From NCBI GenBank assembly GCA_902632125.1, contig CACPBQ010000002.1, positions 1-64,000 on the forward strand: 64,000 nt of DNA, given 5' to 3'. The translations under genes and the position numbers were made by a program. This DNA is from Paracoccaceae bacterium (GTDB taxonomy: Bacteria; Pseudomonadota; Alphaproteobacteria; Rhodobacterales; Rhodobacteraceae). Below, one piece after another: positions 9,473 through 17,849 of the stretch. Every line of letters starts with the position of its first letter. Positions within the stretch are counted from its first letter, which is position 1. The notes beneath the pieces were generated by a model. The model saw only the letters and a program-made list of their open reading frames with translations. It had not been told where the DNA came from and did no database searches.

Positions 9473-10543
9473 ATGATCGAAAAAAAAGAAATTCTTGAGG
9501 AAATGAATAACCGCTCTCGTGAAGTTTTTCGAAGAGTTGTAGAGGGTTACCTGACGGACGGTGAGCCAGTTGGGTCTAGAACTTTATCGCGTGAATTTAG
9601 TGAAGACATTTCAGCTGCAACAATTAGAAATGTTATGCAAGACCTAGAGTTTCTAGGATTATTAGGTAGCCCACATACAAGTGCTGGCAGAGTACCCACA
9701 CAATTAGGATTACGAATGTTTGTCGATGGTATTTTAGAGGTATCAGAGATAGATAAAGATGACAGAAAACAAATTGACAAGATCGTTTCAGATGAAACTA
9801 ATCAAGTTGAAGATATTTTAGACGATATATCCACAACATTATCAGGCGTTACACATGGCGCTTCACTGGTTTTGACACCTAAACGCGAAGCGCCAATTAA
9901 ACATGTAGAGTTTCTACCTTTATCAACTAACCAGGCCTTAGTTGTTTTAGTTTTTGCAGATGGTCATGTTGAAAACCGTCTATTTAAGCCGCCACCAGGT
10001 CAAACACCAAGCTCCATGAAGGAAGCGGCAAACTTTTTAAATGCATTAATGGAAGGTAATACACTAAGTGAAGCAAAAAAGTTAATTAAAAATGAAATAG
10101 AATACAGACGGCAAGAGCTTGATACTTTAGCTCGAGAGTTGGTACAGAGCGGGTTAGCGCTTTGGGAAGATTCTGAAGAACGTCATGAGCGATTAATTGT
10201 TAAAGGAAGGGCAAATCTTTTAAATGAATCGTCACAACAGGAAGACTTAGATAAAATAAAAAATCTATTTGACGATTTAGAACGAAAACGCGATATAGCA
10301 GACTTCTTGGAGCTTACGGAAAAAGGCGAAGGGGTAAGGATTTTTATAGGGTCGGAAAATAAACTTTTTTCTTTGACGGGTTCATCTTTGGTCGTTTCTC
10401 CTTATATGAATTCGGATCGTAAGATTATCGGTGCTGTAGGAGTAATTGGGCCTACACGGTTAAATTATGGGCGTATAGTTCCTGTAGTGGATTATACCGC
10501 GCAACTGGTTGGAAAAATGATCTCTGATCGAAATAAGAGGTGA
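9473..10543 (+). CDS. hrcA: Heat-inducible transcription repressor HrcA
   Basis: HrcA is the repressor that binds CIRCE operators of groESL-type heat-shock genes. The winged-helix N-terminus contains RSREVFRRVVEGYLTDGEPVG, followed by SREFSEDISAATIRNVMQDLE and TSAGRVPT. The GAF-like middle and the C-terminal part are complete over 356 residues. The listed ATG lacks a clear ribosome-binding site. An in-frame ATG at 9503, just after GAGGAA, is an alternative start. No CIRCE repeat (TTAGCACTC, nine bases, GAGTGCTAA) is visible upstream, so self-repression is not supported here. grpE follows after 3 bp. Confidence 0.95.
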   Translation: MIEKKEILEEMNNRSREVFRRVVEGYLTDGEPVGSRTLSREFSEDISAATIRNVMQDLEFLGLLGSPHTSAGRVPTQLGLRMFVDGILEVSEIDKDDRKQIDKIVSDETNQVEDILDDISTTLSGVTHGASLVLTPKREAPIKHVEFLPLSTNQALVVLVFADGHVENRLFKPPPGQTPSSMKEAANFLNALMEGNTLSEAKKLIKNEIEYRRQELDTLARELVQSGLALWEDSEERHERLIVKGRANLLNESSQQEDLDKIKNLFDDLERKRDIADFLELTEKGEGVRIFIGSENKLFSLTGSSLVVSPYMNSDRKIIGAVGVIGPTRLNYGRIVPVVDYTAQLVGKMISDRNKR

Positions 10544-10546
10544 CAA

Positions 10547-11107
10547 ATGGCGGAGCAAAAAAAAGAAGAATTCTTGGATGAAATAGACGAATCCGATTTG
10601 GACCAAGATGAATTAATCGATATTGATGCAGAAGCAGCCGAACTGGAAAAACTAGATGAAGTTACTGCAGAGCGAGACGACTATCGTGATAAATTTATGA
10701 GGGCGCTGGCTGATGCAGAAAATGCTCGAAAAAGAGCAGATAAAGATCGAAAAGAAGCTGAGAACTATGGTGGATCCAAATTGGCCAGAGATCTCTTACC
10801 AATTTATGATAATATGAAAAGAGCTGTTGACTCTATAACTGCTGATCAAAAAGAAATGGTTGGTTCTGTCATCGAGGGCGTTGAGCTAACGATGCGAGAA
10901 CTATTAAATGTTTTCTCAAAGCACGGGATCAAACCAATATCTCCAGAGGTTGGTGATAAATTCGATCCATTACTACACGAGGCAATGTTTGAGGCCCCTG
11001 TTCCAGGCACAAAAGCAGGTGATATTATAGAAGTTTCCTCTGAAGGCTTTATGTTACATGATCGCTTATTGCGCCCTGCACATGTGGGAGTGTCATCAAG
11101 CAACTGA
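10547..11107 (+). CDS. grpE: Nucleotide exchange factor GrpE (DnaK co-chaperone)
   Basis: GrpE releases ADP from DnaK during protein refolding. The acidic, unstructured N-terminus (about 1-35) is followed by a long coiled-coil helix with the family stretch YRDKFMRALADAENARKRAD. The C-terminal beta domain reads ISPEVGDKFDPLLHEAM and ends in LLRPAHVGVS. The 186 residues are normal. AGGTGA precedes the ATG, 3 bp after hrcA, so hrcA and grpE form a two-gene heat-shock operon. dnaK and dnaJ are not in the window. It ends 4 bp from the convergent mutS. Confidence 0.96.
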   Translation: MAEQKKEEFLDEIDESDLDQDELIDIDAEAAELEKLDEVTAERDDYRDKFMRALADAENARKRADKDRKEAENYGGSKLARDLLPIYDNMKRAVDSITADQKEMVGSVIEGVELTMRELLNVFSKHGIKPISPEVGDKFDPLLHEAMFEAPVPGTKAGDIIEVSSEGFMLHDRLLRPAHVGVSSSN

Positions 11108-11111
11108 CTTT

Positions 11112-13733
11112 CTAAGTTTTTAGATTTTCTTTTAGCTTGTAAAGAAATTCCAAAGCTTCCCTAGGTGAAGTGCCGTCTAAATTTATGTTTTTTATTTCTT
11201 CGTGAAGCGGGTCTGCCTTTTTTTTCGAAGGCTCATAAAAATTTTGATCGTTAGAAAATAAAGGAAGATCGTTTATTAGCCCCCCTAAGTTTGATTGCCC
11301 TTTATAGTGCCCCTTTTCGAGCTTTTCTAATATCAGTTTTGATCTTTTTACTACACTCTCTGGCAAGCCAGCGAGCTTGGCGACTTGAACGCCGTAGGAA
11401 CGATCTGCTGCTCCCTCTTTAACTTCATGTAAAAACACAACCTCACCGTCCCACTCTTTAACTGCGACAGTGGCGTTTTCTAATCGATCCATTTCAACTG
11501 ATAGATGTGTTAATTCATGATAATGTGTAGCAAACAGTGCTCTAGATTTGTTTACGTTATGTAAATGCTCTAAAGTAGCCCAAGCGATTGATAGCCCATC
11601 ATATGTTGCGGTCCCTCTACCAATTTCATCCAGTATTACAAAGGAGTTCTCATCAGCCTGGTTTAAGATAGATGCGGTTTCAACCATTTCGACCATAAAA
11701 GTAGACCGACCCCTAGCTAAATCATCTGATGCGCCCACTCTGCTAAAAAGCTGCGATACAATACCTAATTTGGCTGAGTCAGCAGGAACGAAAGAACCAA
11801 TTTGAGCCAGTAAAACAATGATAGCATTTTGTCGAAGAAAAGTTGATTTCCCAGACATATTTGGCCCTGTAAGCAGGCAGATTTTTCCATCGTTTAGGGT
11901 ACATTCATTCGAAATAAATGCCTTCCCCTCTTTTTTGAGAGCGTGCTCAACTACTGGATGGCGCCCACCAGAAATCTCAAAGTTCTGTGACTCATCAACA
12001 GCGGGCTTAACCCACGACTCTTTTTTAGCTAGTCCAGACAGGGCAATAGTAAGGTCTATTTCTGACAAATAATCAGCTAAATCAGTGATAGATTGGCCAT
12101 ACTGCAATATGTTACCGCATAGATTCTTGAAGGTTTGCTTTTCTATCTCTAAAGAATGGCTGGCTGCGTTCAAAACCTTGGTTTCAATTTCAGAAAGCTC
12201 AACAGTTGAAAAACGGACCTGATTTGCGGTTGTTTGTCTATGGATAAAAGTATCAGACAGGGGCGGCGATAACATACGGTCGGCATGAGTTGCTGGCGTT
12301 TCAACAAAATATCCGAGCACATTGTTATGTTTTATTTTTAGAGACTGAATGCCAGAGATTTTCACAAGATCCATTTGCATTTCGGAAATAATTTTTTTCC
12401 CGTCGTTTCTAAGTCTTCTGGCTTCATCTAGTTGAGGATCAAAACCTTCTCTAATAAATCCGCCGTCTCTTGCCATTATAGGCGGCTCATCTACTAGGGC
12501 TTTTGTAAGCAAGTCTAAGAACTTATCTTGTTCGGGAAAGACAGCCGTCTTTTCTTTAATGAGTTTTGGCAAAGTGAAGTTTGAAAGAATCTTTGTTATA
12601 ATAGAAGATTGAAGTAACCCATTTCTAATAGCTGCTAGGTCTCGAGGGCCAGCTCTTTCTAATGCTATTCTGGATAAAGCCCTATCTAAATCAGGAACTT
12701 TTCGAAGTTCTGACCGAAGGCTAGATGATAAGCTTGAATCAGCGATCATAAAATCTAGTCCGTTTAATCTTTTTTCTATTTCATCTAGATTTGTTGACGG
12801 GGCAGAAACTCTTTTTTCTAACAATCTTGCTCCACCTGATGTTAAAGTATGGTCGATTACAGAAAGAAGTGAGCCAGATTTATTCCCAGAGGACAGACCC
12901 TTTGTAAGTTCTAAGTTTTTTCTCGTTGCTGTATCTATTGTCATAAAGGAGGAGTTTAGTTCCCGCCGTGGTCTTGATAACAGTGGGAGCTTACCCTTTT
13001 GTGTTATTTGTAAATATTCTATGATGGCTCCCATAGATGATAGTTCGGCTCTATTGAAAGTTCCCAAGCCATCTAGGGTCTCAACGTTAAAAACTTTTTT
13101 TAAACGCTCTCGTGCAGAGCTACTATCAAAAGCAGAATTTCCAAGCTCTGTAACACTAATACCAAACTCTTCTGCTAAATCCCGGTGTGCCTTCGCTAAA
13201 TCCTCGGATAGTAGAATTTCACTTGGAGAAAGTCTGGTTAATTCTGAACCTAATTTTTCTGGCGGTATGCTTGAAATATAAAAGGAACCTGTTGAAATAT
13301 CGATCCATGAAACTGAGGCCTCTTTGTGTACCAAAGAATAGGCAGCGAGGTAGTTACTTTTCTTAGCGTCTAACAAATTATCTTCTGTTAAGGTTCCAGG
13401 AGTGACTAGTCTAACAACTTCTCTTTTAACTACAGCTTTATAACCTCTTTTTTTTGCCTCTTCTGGGCTTTCCATTTGCTCACAAATCGCAACGCGAAAA
13501 CCCTTGTTAATTAAAGTATAAATATAGTTTTCTGCAGAATGATGAGGCACACCACACATTGGTATATCTTCTCCACTATGCTTTCCTCGTTTGGTTAGAG
13601 CGATATCTAACGCATTTGCCGCAACTTTAGCATCTTCAAAAAACAATTCATAGAAATCGCCCATTCTATAAAACAATAAAGCCTCAGAATAGTCAGATTT
13701 AATTTCCATGTATTGCGACATCATTGGTGTCAC
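11112..13733 (-). CDS. mutS: DNA mismatch repair protein MutS
   Basis: MutS finds mismatches and starts methyl-directed repair. The mismatch-binding domain is at the N-terminus, with the family's FYELFFEDA phenylalanine motif near residues 27-35. The ABC-type ATPase at the C-terminal end has LLTGPNMSGKST (Walker A), FMVEMVETA, and VILDEIGRGTATYDG (Walker B and D-loop). The 873 residues are a full MutS1. I accept the GTG start because GGGAG lies about seven bases before it; the in-frame ATG three codons later has poorer spacing. No mutL is seen in the window. Confidence 0.96.
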   Translation of the reverse strand: MTPMMSQYMEIKSDYSEALLFYRMGDFYELFFEDAKVAANALDIALTKRGKHSGEDIPMCGVPHHSAENYIYTLINKGFRVAICEQMESPEEAKKRGYKAVVKREVVRLVTPGTLTEDNLLDAKKSNYLAAYSLVHKEASVSWIDISTGSFYISSIPPEKLGSELTRLSPSEILLSEDLAKAHRDLAEEFGISVTELGNSAFDSSSARERLKKVFNVETLDGLGTFNRAELSSMGAIIEYLQITQKGKLPLLSRPRRELNSSFMTIDTATRKNLELTKGLSSGNKSGSLLSVIDHTLTSGGARLLEKRVSAPSTNLDEIEKRLNGLDFMIADSSLSSSLRSELRKVPDLDRALSRIALERAGPRDLAAIRNGLLQSSIITKILSNFTLPKLIKEKTAVFPEQDKFLDLLTKALVDEPPIMARDGGFIREGFDPQLDEARRLRNDGKKIISEMQMDLVKISGIQSLKIKHNNVLGYFVETPATHADRMLSPPLSDTFIHRQTTANQVRFSTVELSEIETKVLNAASHSLEIEKQTFKNLCGNILQYGQSITDLADYLSEIDLTIALSGLAKKESWVKPAVDESQNFEISGGRHPVVEHALKKEGKAFISNECTLNDGKICLLTGPNMSGKSTFLRQNAIIVLLAQIGSFVPADSAKLGIVSQLFSRVGASDDLARGRSTFMVEMVETASILNQADENSFVILDEIGRGTATYDGLSIAWATLEHLHNVNKSRALFATHYHELTHLSVEMDRLENATVAVKEWDGEVVFLHEVKEGAADRSYGVQVAKLAGLPESVVKRSKLILEKLEKGHYKGQSNLGGLINDLPLFSNDQNFYEPSKKKADPLHEEIKNINLDGTSPREALEFLYKLKENLKT

Positions 13734-13813
13734 GATGTTTCTCCCAAGCTTGAAAACAGTCTAACACTTGTTTTGCTGGGTAAAAGCTCAAAAACTTATG
13801 TAATGAACGTTTA

Positions 13814-14470
13814 TTAATTCAAGAAAGCGTCTTTGCCCCATACTTCTTTAAGGCGCTCATTTCTCCTACACGCTGAGCGGTACCTTTTGTAAGCATTCTT
13901 CTGTTTAATTGGACCAAATCTAGTAAATACTAGGTTCTCACCTTTGTAATAGTCTTGATGATAATCCTCAGCAGTAAAAAATGTGCCCGCCTCTAAAATA
14001 GGGGTAACAATCTTTTCACCTAAAATGGCTTCGGCCTCAAGCAGGGCATTTTTTGCAGTTAAAACTTGATTTGGTTTGGCAAAAATAGCTGACTTGTAGC
14101 TATGACCCCGATCACAAAACTGTCCCCCATTATCAGTAGGGTCTATGGAGCGAAAAAATTTATCTAAGATATTTTTTGTTGAGATTATTTTGGGATCGAA
14201 GTGAATAATGACAGCTTCATAGTGCCCCGTGCCACCTTTTACGACCTGCTTATAGGTTGGATTTTCAATAAATCCACCAGTGTAACCAGAAATTACTTCA
14301 CTGACCCCGTTAACTTTTTCAAAATCAGCCTCAACGCACCAAAAACATCCACCAGCCACAATTATAGTGTCTTTTGATTGTGCCTTCAAAATTGGGTTGC
14401 CTAAAATAGGACCTAATTGTGTTGTTAATGTTAAAAATAAAATAAAGACTAGTTTTAATATTTTATGCAT
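13814..14470 (-). CDS. msrA: Peptide methionine sulfoxide reductase MsrA, probably exported
   Basis: MsrA reduces methionine-S-sulfoxide in proteins. The catalytic motif GGCFWCVEADF has its nucleophilic cysteine at residue 42. The typical GYTGGF, HYEAVIIHFDP and CDRGHSYKSAIF stretches follow. Residues 1-24 form a hydrophobic signal sequence without a lipobox, which suggests a periplasmic or membrane-anchored enzyme rather than a cytosolic one. The C-terminal YRSACRRNERLKEVWG contains a cysteine that could serve in resolving the disulfide. No msrB is adjacent. Confidence 0.94.
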   Translation of the reverse strand: MHKILKLVFILFLTLTTQLGPILGNPILKAQSKDTIIVAGGCFWCVEADFEKVNGVSEVISGYTGGFIENPTYKQVVKGGTGHYEAVIIHFDPKIISTKNILDKFFRSIDPTDNGGQFCDRGHSYKSAIFAKPNQVLTAKNALLEAEAILGEKIVTPILEAGTFFTAEDYHQDYYKGENLVFTRFGPIKQKNAYKRYRSACRRNERLKEVWGKDAFLN

Positions 14471-14547
14471 AGAGTTTTCCTTTGATTATTAAATATAGGC
14501 ATAGGGTAAAAAAAACCTTTGCCAACCTAGAAATTCTGAAAGGCCTA

Positions 14548-14563
14548 CAAGAAATACTTCTTG
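14548..14563. promoter_or_regulatory. Short perfect dyad CAAGAA-ATAC-TTCTTG, possible operator
   Basis: This 6-bp perfect inverted repeat with a 4-base centre lies between msrA and the divergent aminotransferase gene, 45 bases before the latter. Its right arm overlaps TTGGCA at 14561-14566, which could serve as the -35 box of the aminotransferase promoter, although the matching -10 (TAGCAA) is poor. It could be an operator or simply chance in A+T-rich DNA. Confidence 0.25.
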
Positions 14564-14607
14564 GCATGCATTAACTTACCTAATAGCAATATTGAAAAGG
14601 GGTAAAA

Positions 14608-15516
14608 ATGACATTAACCGTTTCTACACACCAATCAGAAGAAGATATCAGAAATGAAGATATTTTAATTTATTTAAATGGGAAAATCGTACCAAAAAAT
14701 GAAGCGGTAATAAGTGTTTATGATAGTGGCTTTATGTTGGGAGACGGTGTATGGGAGGGATTGCGTCTATACAACAACACATGGGCCTTTTGTGATGAAC
14801 ATATAGACAGGCTTTTTGAGGCAGCATTAGCGATCGATTTAGATATTGGCTTGAATAAATCAGATGTTATTAACGCGCTGGTTAAGACGCAAAAGTCTAA
14901 TGGCATGGAAAACAATGCTCATGCTAGACTTATGATAACGCGGGGACCTAAAAAAAGACCCTTTCAACATCCAGCTCTGTCACAAGACGGCGTCACAATT
15001 GTTATTATTATGGAGCACTCTATTCCCAAAATACCGAGGCCCATATCATTAGCGACAGTGCCTCATTTGCGAGGTTTGCCCATGACACAAGACCCAAAGT
15101 TAAACAGCCACTCTAAACTCAACTGTATATTAGCTTGCATTGCAGCAGAGAAGGCTGGAGCTGATGAGGCGCTAATGCTTGATATTAATGGCTTCGTAAA
15201 CACGACAAATGCCTGTAATTTTTTTATAGTTAAAAAAGGAGAGGTTTGGACTAGTACAGGTGACTACTGCATGAACGGGATTACTAGGCAAAAGGTAATA
15301 GATATTTGCCGGGCAGACGGTATACCAGTATACGAAAAAAACTTTTCTTTAGTTGATACATATAGTGCGGAAGAGGCATTTCTTACAGGTACCTTTGGCG
15401 CACAAACTCCAGTTGGATCTATCGATGGAAGGAGTATAGGTAGAGGTGAACTAGGCCCAATCACAGAACATATTAGAAAGCTCTACCAGCTGTTAATTGA
15501 AAAAGAGTGTGCATGA
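14608..15516 (+). CDS. Class IV aminotransferase (branched-chain / D-amino-acid transaminase family)
   Basis: This is a fold-type IV PLP enzyme of the BCAT/DAAT superfamily. The N-terminal YLNGKIVPKNEAVISVYDSG and GDGVWEGLRLYN are family hallmarks. The likely PLP lysine is K170 in SHSKLN. The C-terminal cofactor-binding part has NGITRQKVIDIC and AEEAFLTGTFG. The position where BCATs usually have a glutamate after GxV reads NTTNACNFF, so this is not a standard IlvE and its substrate is unknown. AGGGG precedes the ATG. Its stop overlaps the next gene (ATGA), which suggests coupled synthesis with the sulfotransferase-like protein. Confidence 0.9.
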   Translation: MTLTVSTHQSEEDIRNEDILIYLNGKIVPKNEAVISVYDSGFMLGDGVWEGLRLYNNTWAFCDEHIDRLFEAALAIDLDIGLNKSDVINALVKTQKSNGMENNAHARLMITRGPKKRPFQHPALSQDGVTIVIIMEHSIPKIPRPISLATVPHLRGLPMTQDPKLNSHSKLNCILACIAAEKAGADEALMLDINGFVNTTNACNFFIVKKGEVWTSTGDYCMNGITRQKVIDICRADGIPVYEKNFSLVDTYSAEEAFLTGTFGAQTPVGSIDGRSIGRGELGPITEHIRKLYQLLIEKECA

Positions 15517-16229
15517 TAAATTTAGCCGTGTGGTCTGGACCGCGAAATATTTCAACAGCCTTAATGTATTCATTTGGTAATCGAGACGATTTTGAAATAA
15601 TCGATGAACCGTTTTATGGAAATTATTTGATTGAAACGGGTTTAGATCATCCAATGCGAGAAGAAATTATATCATCTCAACCAAAAAACGTTTCAAGTGT
15701 GATAGATAGCCTGACACAGGACAGATTAGCTGCTGGAAAAAATTTATATCAAAAACATATGACTAAACATATGGTTGGTTCAGTCCCAAGGGATTGGCTT
15801 GGCGAGGTAAACCATGTTTTTTTGCTTAGACATCCAGCAAGAGTAATTTCAAGTTTTGTTAAAAAATATAATAAAATAAGTGAGGAAGAAGTTGGTCTCA
15901 AGAAGCAAGTAGAGTTATTTTTGGAAATTAAAAAACGCGGCTTAGAACCTGTGGTCGTAAATTCTGAAGACATTAGAAAGAAACCTGAGGATACACTAAC
16001 AAAATTATGTGAGAGGATTAATTTAGACTTTAAAAAGTCTATGCTGTCGTGGCCTAGAGGAGGGCATAAAAACGATGGTGTTTGGGCTCCACACTGGTAT
16101 GAGTCAGCACACAAATCTACTGGATTTTCTGGTCCTGAAGATGACCTGCCAAAGTTGAAAGGAAGAAACGCAAATATAGCGAAAGCTTCTATGCCCCTTT
16201 ATCGCTCTTTGTTAAAGTTTGCTATCTAA
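15513..16229 (+). CDS. Sulfotransferase-like P-loop protein
   Basis: The fold resembles PAPS-dependent sulfotransferases. The 5'-phosphosulfate-loop-like motif WSGPRNISTAL is at residues 7-17 and the 3'-phosphate-binding-like motif HVFLLRHPARVISSF lies near 96-110. I choose the ATG at 15513, which overlaps the upstream TGA as ATGA, over a GTG two codons earlier. The product is 238 residues, with no signal peptide or membrane segment. No acceptor can be read from the sequence, and true sulfotransferase activity is inference. Close coupling to the aminotransferase suggests they work on the same molecule. Confidence 0.8.
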   Translation: MINLAVWSGPRNISTALMYSFGNRDDFEIIDEPFYGNYLIETGLDHPMREEIISSQPKNVSSVIDSLTQDRLAAGKNLYQKHMTKHMVGSVPRDWLGEVNHVFLLRHPARVISSFVKKYNKISEEEVGLKKQVELFLEIKKRGLEPVVVNSEDIRKKPEDTLTKLCERINLDFKKSMLSWPRGGHKNDGVWAPHWYESAHKSTGFSGPEDDLPKLKGRNANIAKASMPLYRSLLKFAI

Positions 16230-16234
16230 CAAAA

Positions 16235-16921
16235 ATGAAATCTGTCTTTTCAATATCTGATTTGCCTTTAATTAAAGTGGCTGGAAAAGATCATTATTAT
16301 CCAGTTCGAAGAATTTTCTGTGTTGGCAGAAATTATGTTGACCATGTTCTGGAACTTGGGAATGAAGTAGAAAGAAAACAGCCGTTTTATTTTACTAAAT
16401 CAGCATTCTCATTGTTGAGTTCCGAAAAAGATTTTACTTATCCTCCAATGACAAAAGATTTACATCACGAAATAGAATTGGTTGTTGCAATTGCAAAGCC
16501 ACTTCAAAAAGCAACGAAAGAAGAATTAGCAGATTATATATTTGGTTATGCGTGTGGATTAGACATGACCAAGCGCGATCTACAAAGCTTAGCAAAAAAA
16601 CAAGGCAAACCGTGGGATATGTCAAAAGACTTTGAGGGGTCTGCCATAATAGGGGAAATCACAGCGGCTAAAGAGGTTCCAGAAATACAAAATGCAAATC
16701 TTAAGTTGTTTTTGAATAATAAACTTCAGCAGCATGGACGAGTCCCAGATATGATCTATTCCGTAGATGAAATACTTTTGGATTTATCTAAATATGCTCA
16801 ATTAATTCCTGGAGATTTAATAATGACTGGCACACCAGCTGGTGTTAGTTCAGTGAAAAAAGGCGATTTGCTTGTTGCAAAAATAGATGGCTTAACAGAC
16901 TTAAAAGTAAAAATAACGTAA
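16235..16921 (+). CDS. Fumarylacetoacetate hydrolase family protein
   Basis: This is a single-domain FAH-fold enzyme of the YcgM / fumarylpyruvate hydrolase type, 228 residues long. The metal-binding glutamates are in HHEIELVVAI (E79, E81) and the aspartate is in GLDMTKRDLQ (D109). The start of the fold, IFCVGRNYVDH, and the ending MTGTPAGVSSVKKGD are characteristic. Members hydrolyse or decarboxylate 2-oxo dicarboxylic acids; the substrate here is unknown. It starts 5 bp after the sulfotransferase-like gene and so probably belongs to the same operon, and it ends 7 bp from the convergent BKACE gene. Confidence 0.88.
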   Translation: MKSVFSISDLPLIKVAGKDHYYPVRRIFCVGRNYVDHVLELGNEVERKQPFYFTKSAFSLLSSEKDFTYPPMTKDLHHEIELVVAIAKPLQKATKEELADYIFGYACGLDMTKRDLQSLAKKQGKPWDMSKDFEGSAIIGEITAAKEVPEIQNANLKLFLNNKLQQHGRVPDMIYSVDEILLDLSKYAQLIPGDLIMTGTPAGVSSVKKGDLLVAKIDGLTDLKVKIT

Positions 16922-16928
16922 TAACAGT

Positions 16929-17756
16929 CTAAGCTGAGAGGCCAAGCAAATCTCTAGCTTCCTGCGGGGTTGCAATTGGCCTGTCGTATTTTTCACATAA
17001 ATTTACGGCTCTCTTAACAAGTGCTGCATTGGATGGAGCTAGAGTGTCTCGGTCAAGTCGAACGTTGTCCTCCATGCCGACCCTTGTGTGGCCGCCAGCT
17101 TTGATAGACCACTCGTTGACTAGGATTTGGTTTGCACCTATTCCAGCCCCACACCATTCTGATTTCGGCGCGCGACTCCGCATTAAATCAACATAAAAAT
17201 CGAATATAGTTTTATCGGCTGGCATAGCATTTTTTACACCCATTACGAATTGAACATATAGGTTCCCAAATAGCAGTCCTTTGGAGTGCATATGGATAGC
17301 ATTAATTATGTGTGAAAGATCGAAAGCCTCTATTTCTGGCAAGACTTTGTATATACGCATTTGCTCGGCTAACCAAAGTACAAGTTCAGGTGAGTTTTCA
17401 TAAACTCGTGTTGGGAAATTATTAGAACCAACTGATAAAGATGCCATATCTGGTCTTAATGGCAGCATCCCACCTCTTTCTTTTCCAGAACCTGATCTTC
17501 CACCCGTTGAAAACTGTATAATCATACCTGGACAGTGCTTTGAAATACCCTCCTTTAACAATGAAAATTTTTCTGGGTCGGATGTTGGAGTTTCATCTTC
17601 ATTTCTAACATGCGCATGACAAATCGTTGCACCTGCTTCGAAAGACTCATGTGTACTTTCTATCTGTTCAGATATTGATATTGGTACTTTGGGATTGTCC
17701 TTCTTTGTAGGAACAGATCCTGTAATTGCAACACAAATAATACACGGTTTGGCCAT
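16929..17756 (-). CDS. Beta-keto acid cleavage enzyme (BKACE, DUF849 family)
   Basis: BKACE enzymes condense a beta-keto acid with acetyl-CoA to give acetoacetate and a new acyl-CoA; the founding member is the 3-keto-5-aminohexanoate cleavage enzyme of lysine fermentation. The zinc-binding histidines are in TICHAHVR (H47, H49), and the barrel ends with GGHTRVGMEDN and ATPQEARDLL, typical of the family. The 275 residues are normal. Specificity cannot be assigned from the sequence. It is transcribed toward the FAH-family gene and is divergent from an EamA transporter. Confidence 0.88.
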   Translation of the reverse strand: MAKPCIICVAITGSVPTKKDNPKVPISISEQIESTHESFEAGATICHAHVRNEDETPTSDPEKFSLLKEGISKHCPGMIIQFSTGGRSGSGKERGGMLPLRPDMASLSVGSNNFPTRVYENSPELVLWLAEQMRIYKVLPEIEAFDLSHIINAIHMHSKGLLFGNLYVQFVMGVKNAMPADKTIFDFYVDLMRSRAPKSEWCGAGIGANQILVNEWSIKAGGHTRVGMEDNVRLDRDTLAPSNAALVKRAVNLCEKYDRPIATPQEARDLLGLSA

Positions 17757-17849
17757 AAAGCTCTTTCTTCTTTTTTTATTAAAGATTTGTTTTTATCTTT
17801 GAAGTACTAAACCATTTTAGATTAATCTGAGCAACCTTCGGTGTGGACG

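Noticed and set aside
15507-15512. GTG start for the sulfotransferase-like gene
   Set aside because: The ATG at 15513 overlaps the upstream stop as ATGA, the more usual coupled arrangement.
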